Shown here in pieces: positions 44,073 to 52,864 of a stretch of DNA of 64,000 nucleotides. This DNA is from an uncultured Candidatus Binatia bacterium. Its GTDB lineage: Bacteria > Desulfobacterota > Binatia > Bin18. The notes beneath the pieces were generated by a model that was not told the origin of the DNA, ran no database searches, and saw only the letters and a list, made by a program, of their open reading frames with translations. Where the stretch lies: contig OY282457.1 of NCBI GenBank assembly GCA_958296235.1, positions 310,001 to 374,000 of the forward strand, given 5' to 3'. Within the stretch, counting starts at the first letter, position 1. The number at the start of each line of letters is the position of its first letter. Both the position numbers and the translations under genes were made by a program.

Positions 44073-44849
44073 ATGTGCACGCTGGCCTTATACTTTCAAA
44101 TCTTTCCAGACTATCCGGTCGTGGTAGCGGCAAACCGGGATGAATTTTTGAATCGCCCCTCCACCGCACCCGTCGTGCTCCAGCGCACACCCTGGATTTT
44201 TGGCGGGAAGGACCTTATTGCCGGAGGAACCTGGCTGGGTGTCAACGCGCATGGGCTTGTCGCTGGCATGTTAAACCGGCATACGCCGCAACCGGCTGAC
44301 CCACGCCGCCGGTCGCGTGGATTGTTAAGCCTGGACGCCCTTCAGGCACCGTCCGCCCGCCAGGCCACTATGTCCGTTCAGCACCAACCTGCTGATCGCT
44401 ATAACCCCTTCAACCTCCTCCTGGTTGATAGCCAGGCAGCGTATGTCGTCTACCCAATTGAACGGACCATTCGTGTCCAGCAGCTCGCACCTGGAGTCCA
44501 CCTGTTGACCAATATGAACCTCAACGATCCCGAATGTCCCAAAATTGCACACTCGTTTCAGCATTTTCAGGCCGTGGCAGAAAAGATGACCACAGCACCC
44601 CCGGCGTATTTTTCCATAGCCGAGCTTTTTCGCCTCCTCCATGAACGACTGGCAGACCACGCCACGCCGCTCGACCCACGAACCGAAGACCCGCGCAACG
44701 GCCTGTGTATCCACCTCGACGGCTATGGCACCTGCTCTTCAACATTACTTGCCTATTCTGCTCGACAGCGCCGATTTATCTATCATTTTGCCCCTGGCGC
44801 GCCGTGTCAGACCGATTATAGCGAGGTCTCGGTGCCATCAGGCCCCTGA
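44073..44849 (+). CDS. NRDE (TANGO2-like) family protein
   Basis: A 258-residue protein of the NRDE/TANGO2 family. The ATG at 44073 was chosen because it puts Cys at position 2 (MCTLALYFQ), the conserved candidate nucleophile of this Ntn-hydrolase-like fold; the frame also extends 19 codons upstream. The name-giving motif AANRDEFLNRPS follows at about 20. Human TANGO2 is linked to haem and lipid handling, but the bacterial role is not settled. Its last 34 bases overlap the end of the convergent SDR gene. Confidence 0.85.
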   Translation: MCTLALYFQIFPDYPVVVAANRDEFLNRPSTAPVVLQRTPWIFGGKDLIAGGTWLGVNAHGLVAGMLNRHTPQPADPRRRSRGLLSLDALQAPSARQATMSVQHQPADRYNPFNLLLVDSQAAYVVYPIERTIRVQQLAPGVHLLTNMNLNDPECPKIAHSFQHFQAVAEKMTTAPPAYFSIAELFRLLHERLADHATPLDPRTEDPRNGLCIHLDGYGTCSSTLLAYSARQRRFIYHFAPGAPCQTDYSEVSVPSGP

Positions 44850-45571
44850 GCCAGCCAACCACCGTCAACCACATAGCTGGCGCCGGTCACAAAATCCCCC
44901 GATTCCAGAAGAAAGCGGACCGTGCGCGCAATATCGTGCGGACTCCCGAAGCGTTGCAACGGCGTCCGGGCACGCAGATCTTTTTGCCGGCCTGGGTCAT
45001 AGTCTTCAGGGAGTAAGACCGGTCCGGGGGTGACCTCGTTGACCTGGACGTGTGGAGCAAATGCCTTTGCGAGCGCTTGCGTCAGTGCATATACCCCTGC
45101 CTTGGACACGCAGTAGGGAAGAAAATTGCGACTTGGTCGCCGGCCGCTCCAGTCGCCGAGAAAAACGATTTTTCCCCGCCTGTGTTGATACATGTGTCTT
45201 CCGATGAGCAAAGAGAGGAAGAAGGGCGCTGATATATTCGTCTGACGGAAGGCGCGCCACTCCTGCGAAGTCAGGCCGGCGATGGGAGTCGGAAAGAAAA
45301 CAGCGGCATTATTGATGAGAATGTCGATTGTCCCTGTTTTTTCCAGCGCTGCATGGGCTACACGTTGGACGTCGCCGCGGTCTGCCAAATCGCCCCGTAT
45401 AATCCAGGCGCGGCGGCCATAGTGTTGCACCGCCTGCTGTGTCTCCTCTCCTGATGACGTATAGGTGTGCAGGACCACATCTGCTCCTCCCTGAGCTAAA
45501 GCAACCGCAATTTCTCGTCCGAGACGGCGGCCCGCGCCCGTCACCAGTGCGAGTGCATTCCGTAACTGCAT
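44816..45571 (-). CDS. SDR family reductase, pteridine reductase-like
   Basis: A 251-residue SDR whose cofactor motif reads VTGAGRRLGREIA, the Arg-rich variant typical of pteridine reductases and FolM-type dihydromonapterin reductases. NNAAVF, the catalytic LPYCVSKAGVYAL (Tyr and Lys) and the C-terminal GASYVVDGGWLA are present. It starts eight bases after the histidine kinase stop, so it may be co-transcribed with that operon. A tandem pterin synthase is at 52005. Substrate assignment is inference. Its 3' end overlaps the NRDE gene by 34 bases. Confidence 0.8.
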   Translation of the reverse strand: MQLRNALALVTGAGRRLGREIAVALAQGGADVVLHTYTSSGEETQQAVQHYGRRAWIIRGDLADRGDVQRVAHAALEKTGTIDILINNAAVFFPTPIAGLTSQEWRAFRQTNISAPFFLSLLIGRHMYQHRRGKIVFLGDWSGRRPSRNFLPYCVSKAGVYALTQALAKAFAPHVQVNEVTPGPVLLPEDYDPGRQKDLRARTPLQRFGSPHDIARTVRFLLESGDFVTGASYVVDGGWLAQGPDGTETSL

Positions 45572-45579
45572 ACGCTTGG

Positions 45580-47085
45580 CTATCCTTTGTGTTCCGGCAC
45601 AGTGAATGGAAGGGCAAAGGTAAAGGTCGCCCCTCCCTCTCTATTATTGTGCGCAGTGATCGTCCCATTATGGAGTTCGATAATTTTTTGCGTAAAGGCG
45701 AGGCCCAGGCCGGAGCCAGTTTTCTTGGTGGAAACAAAGGGGGCAAAAAGCTGTTCGCCCACTCCTTCTGGAATGCCAGTGCCGGTATCTCGAATTGTGA
45801 CCCGCATCTGATCGTGTACCTGTCGCGCGCCAATGGTAATCTGCCCATCGCCAGATGAGGCTTCCAGCGCGTTCGTCAAGAGATTCAAAATGGCCTGCTT
45901 GAGCTTGATGCGATCAAAGGGCACGAGCGGCCCCTCGCCCTGTATTTCCAGATCATAGCGGAGGGTCACCCCACGCGTCCGAGCGGCCTCGTGAATTTCT
46001 CGCCCCGCCTCTTGCAGGAGTTTGCTCAATAACCCAGGCTCACGATGAACGGCAAAGTCACGGGAAAAGACCAGCAGATCAGAGAGGGTGGTGTTCAAGT
46101 CCGTAATGGCCGCGTCAAGTTGTTCGACCCGTTGGGAGGCCTCGTCCACCGTCTCGTGGCTGGGCGTCTGCGTCTCGTCCAGCGTGTCGCGCAACAGGTC
46201 GCACTGCAGGCCCAGGAGGCCGATTTTCTGGAGGATTTGATGCGAGATGGTAGACGACATATGCCCGATTGCTGCCATGCGTTCGCTTCTGGCCATGTCT
46301 ACATTCATTAACTGTAACTGCGTGTTTTGACGCTCAATTTCTTTTTTGCGGAGCGTGAGTGTCCGCAAAAGCACATGGGCCGCCCCAACTGGAATAGCGC
46401 TCAAGTAGAGCCCCGCCCCCCCAAAGGTATTGACCCCAAGGATCATGATCGCACTATACGGCGTAACCAGCAGCAACCCCGTAAGCATTAACGTCGGGAA
46501 ATTGCCCGCAAAATCGAGCCCGGACGTGTACAGTGTCCCATACCGCGCTCGGTGCTGTAATCCATAGCCCAAGGCAAAAACAGCCCAGCCACCGGCTTCA
46601 CTCAGTATGAAGCGTGCCAGTTCTTCAAATTCTCCAATATGAATAGGAATGCGGCCGCCGCTTGAACGGTAGATGATATAGCGGCAAAAGAGCGCTATTT
46701 GCAGCAGCGCGCACAATTCCAGAATCCGCCGGACCGGGTAGGCATCCTCTTGTACGGTTTGCGACACGGTATCCACGCCCCACCGTCTCACCACAAAGAC
46801 GAAGGGGAGACTGAAGAGTATCGATCCGAGGAGTAAGGGCAAGGCAAACAGCCCAACCGTGTACAGCAAGGAACTCGTCACTGCAAAGAGCAAGAGAGAC
46901 AGGAACCAGTCTTGTCCCACCTCAACCCGCAGCAATACCCCTATACACAGCAGGGGCACGAACGCCTGATAGAGATCAAGATAGCCAAGGTTAAACGCGG
47001 CGAAACCACTCACCGCCAACAGGAGACCCAGCAGACCTCCAGCGGTTCCAGCCTGAAGAGTACTGAGCCCCCTCTCGTCGCCCAT
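45580..47085 (-). CDS. Membrane sensor histidine kinase
   Basis: A 501-residue kinase with seven to eight membrane helices in the first 260 residues and no periplasmic sensor domain, then a dimerisation segment with the phospho-acceptor His in GHMSSTISHQILQKIG and an ATPase domain: N box NLLTNALEAS, G1 IRDTGTGIPEG, G2 TKKTGSGLGLAF. The ATG at 47085 shares its A with the stop of the upstream gene (TGATG), so the two are translationally coupled; a TTG eight codons upstream is the other option. Likely partner: the response regulator at 48536. Confidence 0.9.
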   Translation of the reverse strand: MGDERGLSTLQAGTAGGLLGLLLAVSGFAAFNLGYLDLYQAFVPLLCIGVLLRVEVGQDWFLSLLLFAVTSSLLYTVGLFALPLLLGSILFSLPFVFVVRRWGVDTVSQTVQEDAYPVRRILELCALLQIALFCRYIIYRSSGGRIPIHIGEFEELARFILSEAGGWAVFALGYGLQHRARYGTLYTSGLDFAGNFPTLMLTGLLLVTPYSAIMILGVNTFGGAGLYLSAIPVGAAHVLLRTLTLRKKEIERQNTQLQLMNVDMARSERMAAIGHMSSTISHQILQKIGLLGLQCDLLRDTLDETQTPSHETVDEASQRVEQLDAAITDLNTTLSDLLVFSRDFAVHREPGLLSKLLQEAGREIHEAARTRGVTLRYDLEIQGEGPLVPFDRIKLKQAILNLLTNALEASSGDGQITIGARQVHDQMRVTIRDTGTGIPEGVGEQLFAPFVSTKKTGSGLGLAFTQKIIELHNGTITAHNNREGGATFTFALPFTVPEHKG

Positions 47086-48539
47086 CACTCCCGTCCCGTC
47101 AGAAACCAATCAAGCCACGGGACCCGCCGGAATAAGAGAAAACCGTATTCTCGGTTTACGGAGTTAAAGTCGTATTCATTCAGAGAGACGTTGAAACGGA
47201 GGTCCTGAAACCCGTAACGTGTATCCAACTGATTGTTCCAATCGTAGGCTTCTTGTTTGACCGGCACACGATAGGCAATGTCCCAGTGCAGCACGATACG
47301 ATAATACGGATGGGTTCGCCATTGACTATTCGGGAAGACAAACTCCAAGACGTAGCAGGGACGACCGTCATGTTCCTGAATACCACGGAATTGCACTTCC
47401 AACTCGCTCTGTAGCCATCCTTGTAAAAGTTGCCTCTGTAGCCGTTCGACAACCTGACCAAACCCAAATTCTGTGAGAGAAGAGTGCAATTCTCTTCGCA
47501 TCCATGAGCCGTCCGGTACGAGGTCACCAATGACCGGGATACCGAACAGCGACGTTCGAACCCGTACCCGTTCTCTATTCCAACCCGCCCGAAAGAGGGC
47601 TTCCTTGCGTCCGCCGCTCTCTTGTTCCCACGCTATATACACATCGAACGGTTTCCGAAACTTGAAGCGCGCCGTCCGGCGGCTCAACTGACCTCCACGA
47701 CGTGCTTCAGTCACCCATACCCCGGTATAGTCTTGTATTTCACCGGTACGGCGCAGCCAATTTTGGGTAAATCCGCGGACATCCAGGTCGGTCCCAGGTC
47801 GAAACAGGCTCGGGTTCCCGGATGCAGGAGATTCGCGCTCAAAGACTTGTTGTGAAATCCCAGTATTGATCTGGAGGTCTGTATACGACAAGCGTTGGCG
47901 GACTTCTCCAGATGCCCCTCGCAGTATGAGTTCGAGCGGCAGGCCGGTTCCTCGCTCGATCACGAACTCATACGTAGTCACTGTGTTGTCACGAAACGGA
48001 ATAAGGAAAGCCGGCACTGACAGAACCACTCGCCCTTCGGCCAATTGTGGATCTCCCGGCTGAAGGGCGACGAGTTGGAGGCTCCGGTCGGCGCTGGGCC
48101 TTTGAGAGAGGGCTCTCAGCGCATATAGCCACGCGTTCATATCTTTGAGGGCTGGCGCAAAAGGGTCGCTAATTTCCGTGGATGGAATATTGACCCGGAC
48201 GTAATCAAACCAGCCACCGAGTCTGATGAAAATTGTTCCCAGAGCCCGGGTTGGCCTGGTGAGCAGGGTTGTTCCGCGGTATAAGCCCGATTGCCACTGC
48301 ATGAGCAGAGAAGAGGGCTTGCGAAAGGTAACCGCAATTTCATGCTGCCTGTGGACCCCCCCCTTTTCCCATATCTCGTGCCGTAATATCCCGCGATAAT
48401 CGACAAGGCGGTGATACGCAGATTGACACTCGGCCAGGAGTTCCTGCACACGCGTCTGCGCGGTTTCGGCGCCTGCTCCTTTTGGTATAAACAACACCAG
48501 ACAGAGCGTGTACAGCATCATCGAGACCAGCCGCGTCAT
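47085..48539 (-). CDS. Secreted tandem LolA/DUF1571-like protein
   Basis: A 484-residue protein with a signal peptide (SMMLYTLCLVLFIPKGAGAE). Two halves share the pattern of LolA-like/DUF1571 beta-sheet proteins: YRGILRHEIWEKGGVHRQHE..FRKPSSLLMQW near 47-85 and YTGVWVTEARRGG..FKFRKPFDVYIAWE near 275-310. Such folds bind lipids or lipoproteins in the periplasm. The gene lies between a response regulator (4-base ATGA overlap) and a histidine kinase (1-base TGATG overlap), so it may be the extracytoplasmic sensor of that pair. This role is inference. Confidence 0.75.
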   Translation of the reverse strand: MTRLVSMMLYTLCLVLFIPKGAGAETAQTRVQELLAECQSAYHRLVDYRGILRHEIWEKGGVHRQHEIAVTFRKPSSLLMQWQSGLYRGTTLLTRPTRALGTIFIRLGGWFDYVRVNIPSTEISDPFAPALKDMNAWLYALRALSQRPSADRSLQLVALQPGDPQLAEGRVVLSVPAFLIPFRDNTVTTYEFVIERGTGLPLELILRGASGEVRQRLSYTDLQINTGISQQVFERESPASGNPSLFRPGTDLDVRGFTQNWLRRTGEIQDYTGVWVTEARRGGQLSRRTARFKFRKPFDVYIAWEQESGGRKEALFRAGWNRERVRVRTSLFGIPVIGDLVPDGSWMRRELHSSLTEFGFGQVVERLQRQLLQGWLQSELEVQFRGIQEHDGRPCYVLEFVFPNSQWRTHPYYRIVLHWDIAYRVPVKQEAYDWNNQLDTRYGFQDLRFNVSLNEYDFNSVNREYGFLLFRRVPWLDWFLTGRE

Positions 48540-49255
48540 TCGTCCCCCAAACCGGCTTTCAGAGCCAGCACCGCCGCTTTCGTCCGGTCATTCACCTGCA
48601 ACTTTCGGAAAATACTCGCAAGGTGCATCTTGACCGTGAGTTCACTGATAAAGAGTTGCTGACTGATTTCTTTATTCGAAGCGCCGGTTGCTACCAGACG
48701 TAGCACTTCTTCCTCTCGATTGGTGAGTGTTTGGACCAGGCGTCTCAGCTCTTCGACCTCTTGATCACGCTGAAACTCGTGCAAGAACTTACTGGCTAGG
48801 TCAGGATTCAAAAACACTTCTCCATCCGCGACTTTTCGGAGTGTTTCAAGAATCTCTTTAGAGCGGGTATTTTTGAGCAGGTATCCGACTGCCCCCACCT
48901 TCAGGGCACGAAAGATAAGCGGCGGATTGTCATAGCCGGTGAGCATGACCACCTTCGTTTCCGGTGACTGCTTGCGAACAAAAGCGGTCGCACTAATCCC
49001 ATCCCCCTCGGGCAGCTCGAAATCCATAAGAATGACCTGAGGCTTTTCCTTTTCGAGGAGCTTCTCAAGATCAGCGACACTCTCCGCTACACCAAGGAGT
49101 TCAAAGTCAGGCTGTTTTCGAAATAACTGCTGAAGGCCGGACAGAAAAATCGGGTGATCATCTACGAGAATAATGGAGATCTTTCCACCAGAACGTTCCG
49201 CTGGCTTGGGCTGCCGCTTCTTTTTCATGCCCTTGCTAAGACTTTGGCTCGACAT
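48536..49255 (-). CDS. NarL/FixJ-type response regulator
   Basis: A 239-residue regulator. The receiver domain (about 27-145) has the acidic pair in ILVDDHP, the phospho-acceptor in VILMDFELPEGDG, Thr in VVMLTGYD and Lys in GYLLKNTRSKE. A LuxR-type helix-turn-helix follows: LTNREEEVLRLVATGASNKE and ISELTVKMHLASIFRKL. The ATG at 49255 (MSSQSLSKGMKKK) with GGGGGT upstream is preferred to one 17 codons earlier. First gene of a coupled operon with the LolA-like protein and the histidine kinase. Confidence 0.93.
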   Translation of the reverse strand: MSSQSLSKGMKKKRQPKPAERSGGKISIILVDDHPIFLSGLQQLFRKQPDFELLGVAESVADLEKLLEKEKPQVILMDFELPEGDGISATAFVRKQSPETKVVMLTGYDNPPLIFRALKVGAVGYLLKNTRSKEILETLRKVADGEVFLNPDLASKFLHEFQRDQEVEELRRLVQTLTNREEEVLRLVATGASNKEISQQLFISELTVKMHLASIFRKLQVNDRTKAAVLALKAGLGDE

Positions 49256-49306
49256 ATTACCCCCGTCTGAAGCATAGGAACTCTCGCCCAGAGGGTCAAG
49301 AAACAA

Positions 49307-49733
49307 TTGTCCGGCGCATAGCTTTGGCGTTTTCAGCTCGCCACCTGATTTAATTAGTAATAATCAGATATTTATAAAATTTATAATATGGAAATAGGGT
49401 CATTTATTTACTTTAGCAATTTTTAGCTATTATTTATAAATACTTTAAGATCTTATATTTCACCAAAAGAAATATTTACTGATATATTATGTATTCTTTT
49501 GTTCAGTTCTGGCTGATCTTCCTGGTCAGGCCCTAATAATGCCGCTGTGTTTACTCAGGCATGAAATCTCTTTAATTCCTTACGCTCACTATTGAGGATT
49601 GGACGTTGAATTGTCGCGCCCTATTTAGTAATATTTACTTACTATTTATAGTTGAATATTACTAAGCAGATAACGTATTACTGTATCCACATCTTCCGTT
49701 TCCTGTGGATAACTACTTTGTAGGAGGTAAGGT
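49307..49733. other. AT-rich intergenic region with inverted repeats and facing DnaA-box-like sites
   Basis: About 430 bases, strongly AT-rich from 49345 to 49680, without a gene. TTAGTAATATT at 49625-49635 faces AATATTACTAA at 49655-49665 (perfect 11-bp arms), and a TTAGTAATA also occurs near 49357. At its right end TATCCACA (49684-49691) faces TGTGGATAA (49704-49712); the second is a perfect DnaA box, the first one base short. These lie just before the ribosome site of the next gene. It may be a divergent promoter region with operators or an origin-like element. Confidence 0.5.
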
Positions 49734-50486
49734 ATGGAGAGTCTGCCACTTGGGGCGAAAACCACTCGGGCGAAAAGTCCGAACGCTCCTTCATATAGCC
49801 TCCAGGAATGCCTTGAGGATACGCGGAAGGTATTTCGTATTGAAAATCAGGTCGCAACAAGTCGGGAATCTATTGCGGAACACATTGCGCTTGCCCCTCA
49901 ATCTGGACCTTTTAACAGAAAACTCAGCAGCTTACGCCAGTACGGCCTCCTCGAAGCCATTGGTAAAGATCTCCGGGTCAGCGATCTTTTCATTAGAATA
50001 GAACACGCCACGGGCGAGACAGAACGTTGCCGGGCCTTACGTGAAGCTCTCGGCCGACCGACGGTCTTTCAACGCCTGCTGTCCCAGTATGAACAGACTG
50101 GTCTGCCTTCAGATATCAATCTGACAAACCAACTTATAATAAAACATAGATTTACCAAAAAGAACGCAGAAGTCGTTTCTCGCGCATTCTTGGATTCATC
50201 GCGTTTCGCCGGCCTGGGTCTTCTTCGTCCTCAAGCAGTTCCCTCACCTCTCCCGACTCAAGCCCCTCGTACGTCCCCGGAAGAGGCATTGACTCTCGCC
50301 CCCGCCCTCCCCTCTCAGCCATCCCCTCCCCCTTTTCAGGCGATGACCGACGTTTCCTTGTGTAGACAGGAGATTCCACTCGGCACGGGTCGTCGAGCAG
50401 TCGTTGAGTTGCCTGAAGATATTAAACCTGAGGAGATCCAACGTCTGATGCGTATCTTGCAAGCCTTGGCCGACCCTATTGCCTAA
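49734..50486 (+). CDS. Conserved hypothetical protein, winged-helix-like N terminus (DUF5343-like)
   Basis: A 250-residue protein with AGGAGGT seven bases upstream. Residues 18-160 resemble a conserved family with a helix-turn-helix-like segment (ATSRESIAEHIALAPQSGPF, then LSSLRQYGLLEAIGKDLRVS) and VFQRLLSQYEQTGLPSD. Residues 170-205 are a Pro-rich linker, and the end (RAVVELPEDIKPEEIQRLMR) is a short strand-helix unit often seen in such proteins. Function unknown; DNA binding is possible. The inverted TATCCACA/TGTGGATA pair lies 22-50 bases before its start and may be its own operator. Confidence 0.6.
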   Translation: MESLPLGAKTTRAKSPNAPSYSLQECLEDTRKVFRIENQVATSRESIAEHIALAPQSGPFNRKLSSLRQYGLLEAIGKDLRVSDLFIRIEHATGETERCRALREALGRPTVFQRLLSQYEQTGLPSDINLTNQLIIKHRFTKKNAEVVSRAFLDSSRFAGLGLLRPQAVPSPLPTQAPRTSPEEALTLAPALPSQPSPPPFQAMTDVSLCRQEIPLGTGRRAVVELPEDIKPEEIQRLMRILQALADPIA

Positions 50487-50590
50487 TCAGACGCCCAACT
50501 CCGCGGGATCGGCCCGTCTTTACTTCATCCCTGCTCCACTTTAGCCTTCGGTATTGAATTTCATTTCCCCACAACCTGCGGAGCATTACT

Positions 50591-51895
50591 GTGTCAACTG
50601 CTCAAACACAAACGCCACCACCCCAACGAGCGCCAAGAGCGGTCCGGTGGATTTCGAGCTTTTTCTTTGCGAACTTCTTCACCCTCCTGTTAATCACGAT
50701 TAGCCTGTCTCAATGGATCGTGCCGGTCTGGTTTTTGAACGTCTTTTTTCCGATTTACTCTCCTCCTTCCGCGGCCACAGCCCTTACTCTCACCCCGATC
50801 CTTTTTTGCCTGAATCTCTTTCTCCTGCGCTTCTCTCGGCGCCTGCCCACCCTGCCTACAGTCCTCCGTTTACCTCTCCGGATTTATTTTGCCTCGGCCT
50901 TTATCGCCGTCTTTTGCTTTGTTTTTCTCGTATTATGTGGCCTGGTATGGGCACTCCTCTCTTTCCTCGTCGCCATATGCGGCTTCTTCCTCCCCTTTAC
51001 AGAACTCCACCTGTCGGTTCAGCCCGTGCTGACACTGGGCTTTCAACTCTTTGCGGGCGTGAGTCTCATGCTCATTACCGGTCTTTTCATCTATGGCTAC
51101 CTTGGAGGTCAGCGCCAGCTCCACATATCCGAGATCGAACTCACCCTGGCCCATTGGCCGGCTACAAGCCCTCATCTCACAATCGCACATATCAGTGATC
51201 TCCATATCGGGACGAATCTCACCGCACAAGAACTCAAAACCTATGTACAGCGGGTCAATGCACTCCGGCCAGACCTCATTCTCCTGACCGGTGATATACT
51301 CGATTCCAATCCTGCCTATATTCCAGACTTCTTCCCGTATCTGAACGCGCTCCACGCCCGGCACGGCGTCTTTGCCTGTCTTGGCAACCATGATCGATAT
51401 GCGGGAGCGCAAGCTGTTGCGGCTGGCCTGGCAGACTATACCCACATTACGCTTCTGCAGGATCAAGTCAGCCATCTTGCCATTGCCGACACAACGCTCC
51501 ACCTCATCGGTCTGGACGACCGCGGGAAGGATTGGGCCCGCGGGCTCGACGCGGATACTACCCTCACCCACCTCAGAGCGGGCATTCCGAGCCATGAGCC
51601 CACTATTTTATTGTCGCACCGTCCTGACATTTTTCCTGCGGCATCCAGTCTTGATATTGATCTCACGCTGTCGGGCCATACTCATGGCGGTCAATTTGCC
51701 CTGCCGTTTCAGCCGCATCAGTTCAATTTGGCCCGATTTATTACCCGCTTTCCACGCGGCCAGTATACGCTCGGAAATTGTTCCCTGTATGTGAATCGGG
51801 GCTTGGGCGTCACGGGCCAGCGTATCCGTCTTTTTACTCCACGTGAAATCGCCCTCCTGACCTGTCGAGCCTGGCCACAGGCCGGAGCGCTCTGA
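50591..51895 (+). CDS. Membrane-bound calcineurin-like metallophosphoesterase
   Basis: A 434-residue protein with a GTG start. The N-terminal 175 residues hold about five transmembrane helices; the rest is a YkuE/YaeI-type phosphoesterase. Metal-site motifs are complete: HISDLHIG, LLTGDILD, CLGNHDRY, ILLSHRP and SGHTHGG. Related enzymes act on UDP-diacylglucosamine or other membrane-linked phosphoesters; the substrate here is unknown. GGAG lies about seven bases upstream of the GTG. Confidence 0.88.
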   Translation: MSTAQTQTPPPQRAPRAVRWISSFFFANFFTLLLITISLSQWIVPVWFLNVFFPIYSPPSAATALTLTPILFCLNLFLLRFSRRLPTLPTVLRLPLRIYFASAFIAVFCFVFLVLCGLVWALLSFLVAICGFFLPFTELHLSVQPVLTLGFQLFAGVSLMLITGLFIYGYLGGQRQLHISEIELTLAHWPATSPHLTIAHISDLHIGTNLTAQELKTYVQRVNALRPDLILLTGDILDSNPAYIPDFFPYLNALHARHGVFACLGNHDRYAGAQAVAAGLADYTHITLLQDQVSHLAIADTTLHLIGLDDRGKDWARGLDADTTLTHLRAGIPSHEPTILLSHRPDIFPAASSLDIDLTLSGHTHGGQFALPFQPHQFNLARFITRFPRGQYTLGNCSLYVNRGLGVTGQRIRLFTPREIALLTCRAWPQAGAL

Positions 51896-52004
51896 GCGCA
51901 CCACCCGCTCCGCCGGATTTTGCCACGTCAAACGCCGCGATTGTCCTACTTGACCCCCTGCGCCCATTACTGCATCCTCAGGGGATAGCTCTACTGGGGA
52001 TGCA

Positions 52005-52841
52005 ATGTATCACCTCACCCGCTTTGTTGAATTTGAGGCGTCTCACCGCTATTGGAATCCCGACTTTTCAGAAGAAGAAAATTGGCGGACCTTTGGTAAA
52101 TGCGTCAGTCCATACGGCCATGGGCATAATTATGTCTTGCGTGTGACCGTTCACGGAGAGAGCGATCCGCAAACCGGTATGGTGATCAATATCAAAGAAT
52201 TGGACCGCTTACTCAAAGAGATTACGAGCCAGTTTGACCACAAATTCATTAACCTCGACCATCCGGCCTTCAGCCGTCTCATTCCTACGACGGAAACCCT
52301 CGCCGCCTATATGCGCGATTATCTTGAAGACCGGTTGCGGGCGGAGCAGCCGGCAGCCCAGCTCTTTCGCGTTCGCCTGTATGAAGAACCAACACTCTGG
52401 TCCGATGTGTCGGGCGGAGAGGGAAGTACTATGGCCGCACTCACAAAATCGTTCAGCTTTAGCGCAGCGCACCGTCTCCATAGTCCACATTTATCCGACG
52501 CGCAGAATAGAGAGATATTTGGTAAGTGTAATAATCTGCACGGTCATGGGCATAATTACGAACTGGAAGTGACCGTCACTAGCTCTATCGACCCGCAGAC
52601 AGGTATGGTTTTTGATTTGGTCGAGTTGATGCAGGTTGTGCAAGAAGAAGTACTCGATCGTTTTGACCACAAACATCTCAATCGTGAAACAGAAGAGTTT
52701 CACAATCTGAATCCCACGGGAGAAAACATTGTCCACGTTATCTGGAACCTGCTGCAACCGCGTCTGGACACGCGCCTGTCGCGGGTTGGATTATGGGAAA
52801 CTCCGAAGAATTTCTTTGAATATCATGGAGAAAACGCGTAA
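52005..52841 (+). CDS. Tandem 6-pyruvoyl-tetrahydropterin/6-carboxytetrahydropterin synthase
   Basis: A 278-residue protein made of two fused PTPS/QueD domains (about 1-140 and 145-278). Each has the zinc-binding His residues and catalytic Cys and Asp-His: domain 1 FEASHRYW, GKCVSPYGHGHNY, FDHKFIN; domain 2 FSAAHRLH, GKCNNLHGHGHNY, FDHKHLN. Single-domain enzymes are about 120-150 residues and work as hexamers; a covalent dimer is less usual. It could make the queuosine precursor or a tetrahydropterin. No other queuosine gene is in the window. Confidence 0.9.
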   Translation: MYHLTRFVEFEASHRYWNPDFSEEENWRTFGKCVSPYGHGHNYVLRVTVHGESDPQTGMVINIKELDRLLKEITSQFDHKFINLDHPAFSRLIPTTETLAAYMRDYLEDRLRAEQPAAQLFRVRLYEEPTLWSDVSGGEGSTMAALTKSFSFSAAHRLHSPHLSDAQNREIFGKCNNLHGHGHNYELEVTVTSSIDPQTGMVFDLVELMQVVQEEVLDRFDHKHLNRETEEFHNLNPTGENIVHVIWNLLQPRLDTRLSRVGLWETPKNFFEYHGENA

Positions 52842-52864
52842 GCAGCGCGCATAAGGAATTCAGC

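Noticed and set aside
49345..49712. Firm call of chromosomal replication origin
   Set aside because: Only two DnaA-box-like sites are present and none of the usual neighbours (dnaA, dnaN, gidA, parAB) is in the window; left as a hypothesis.
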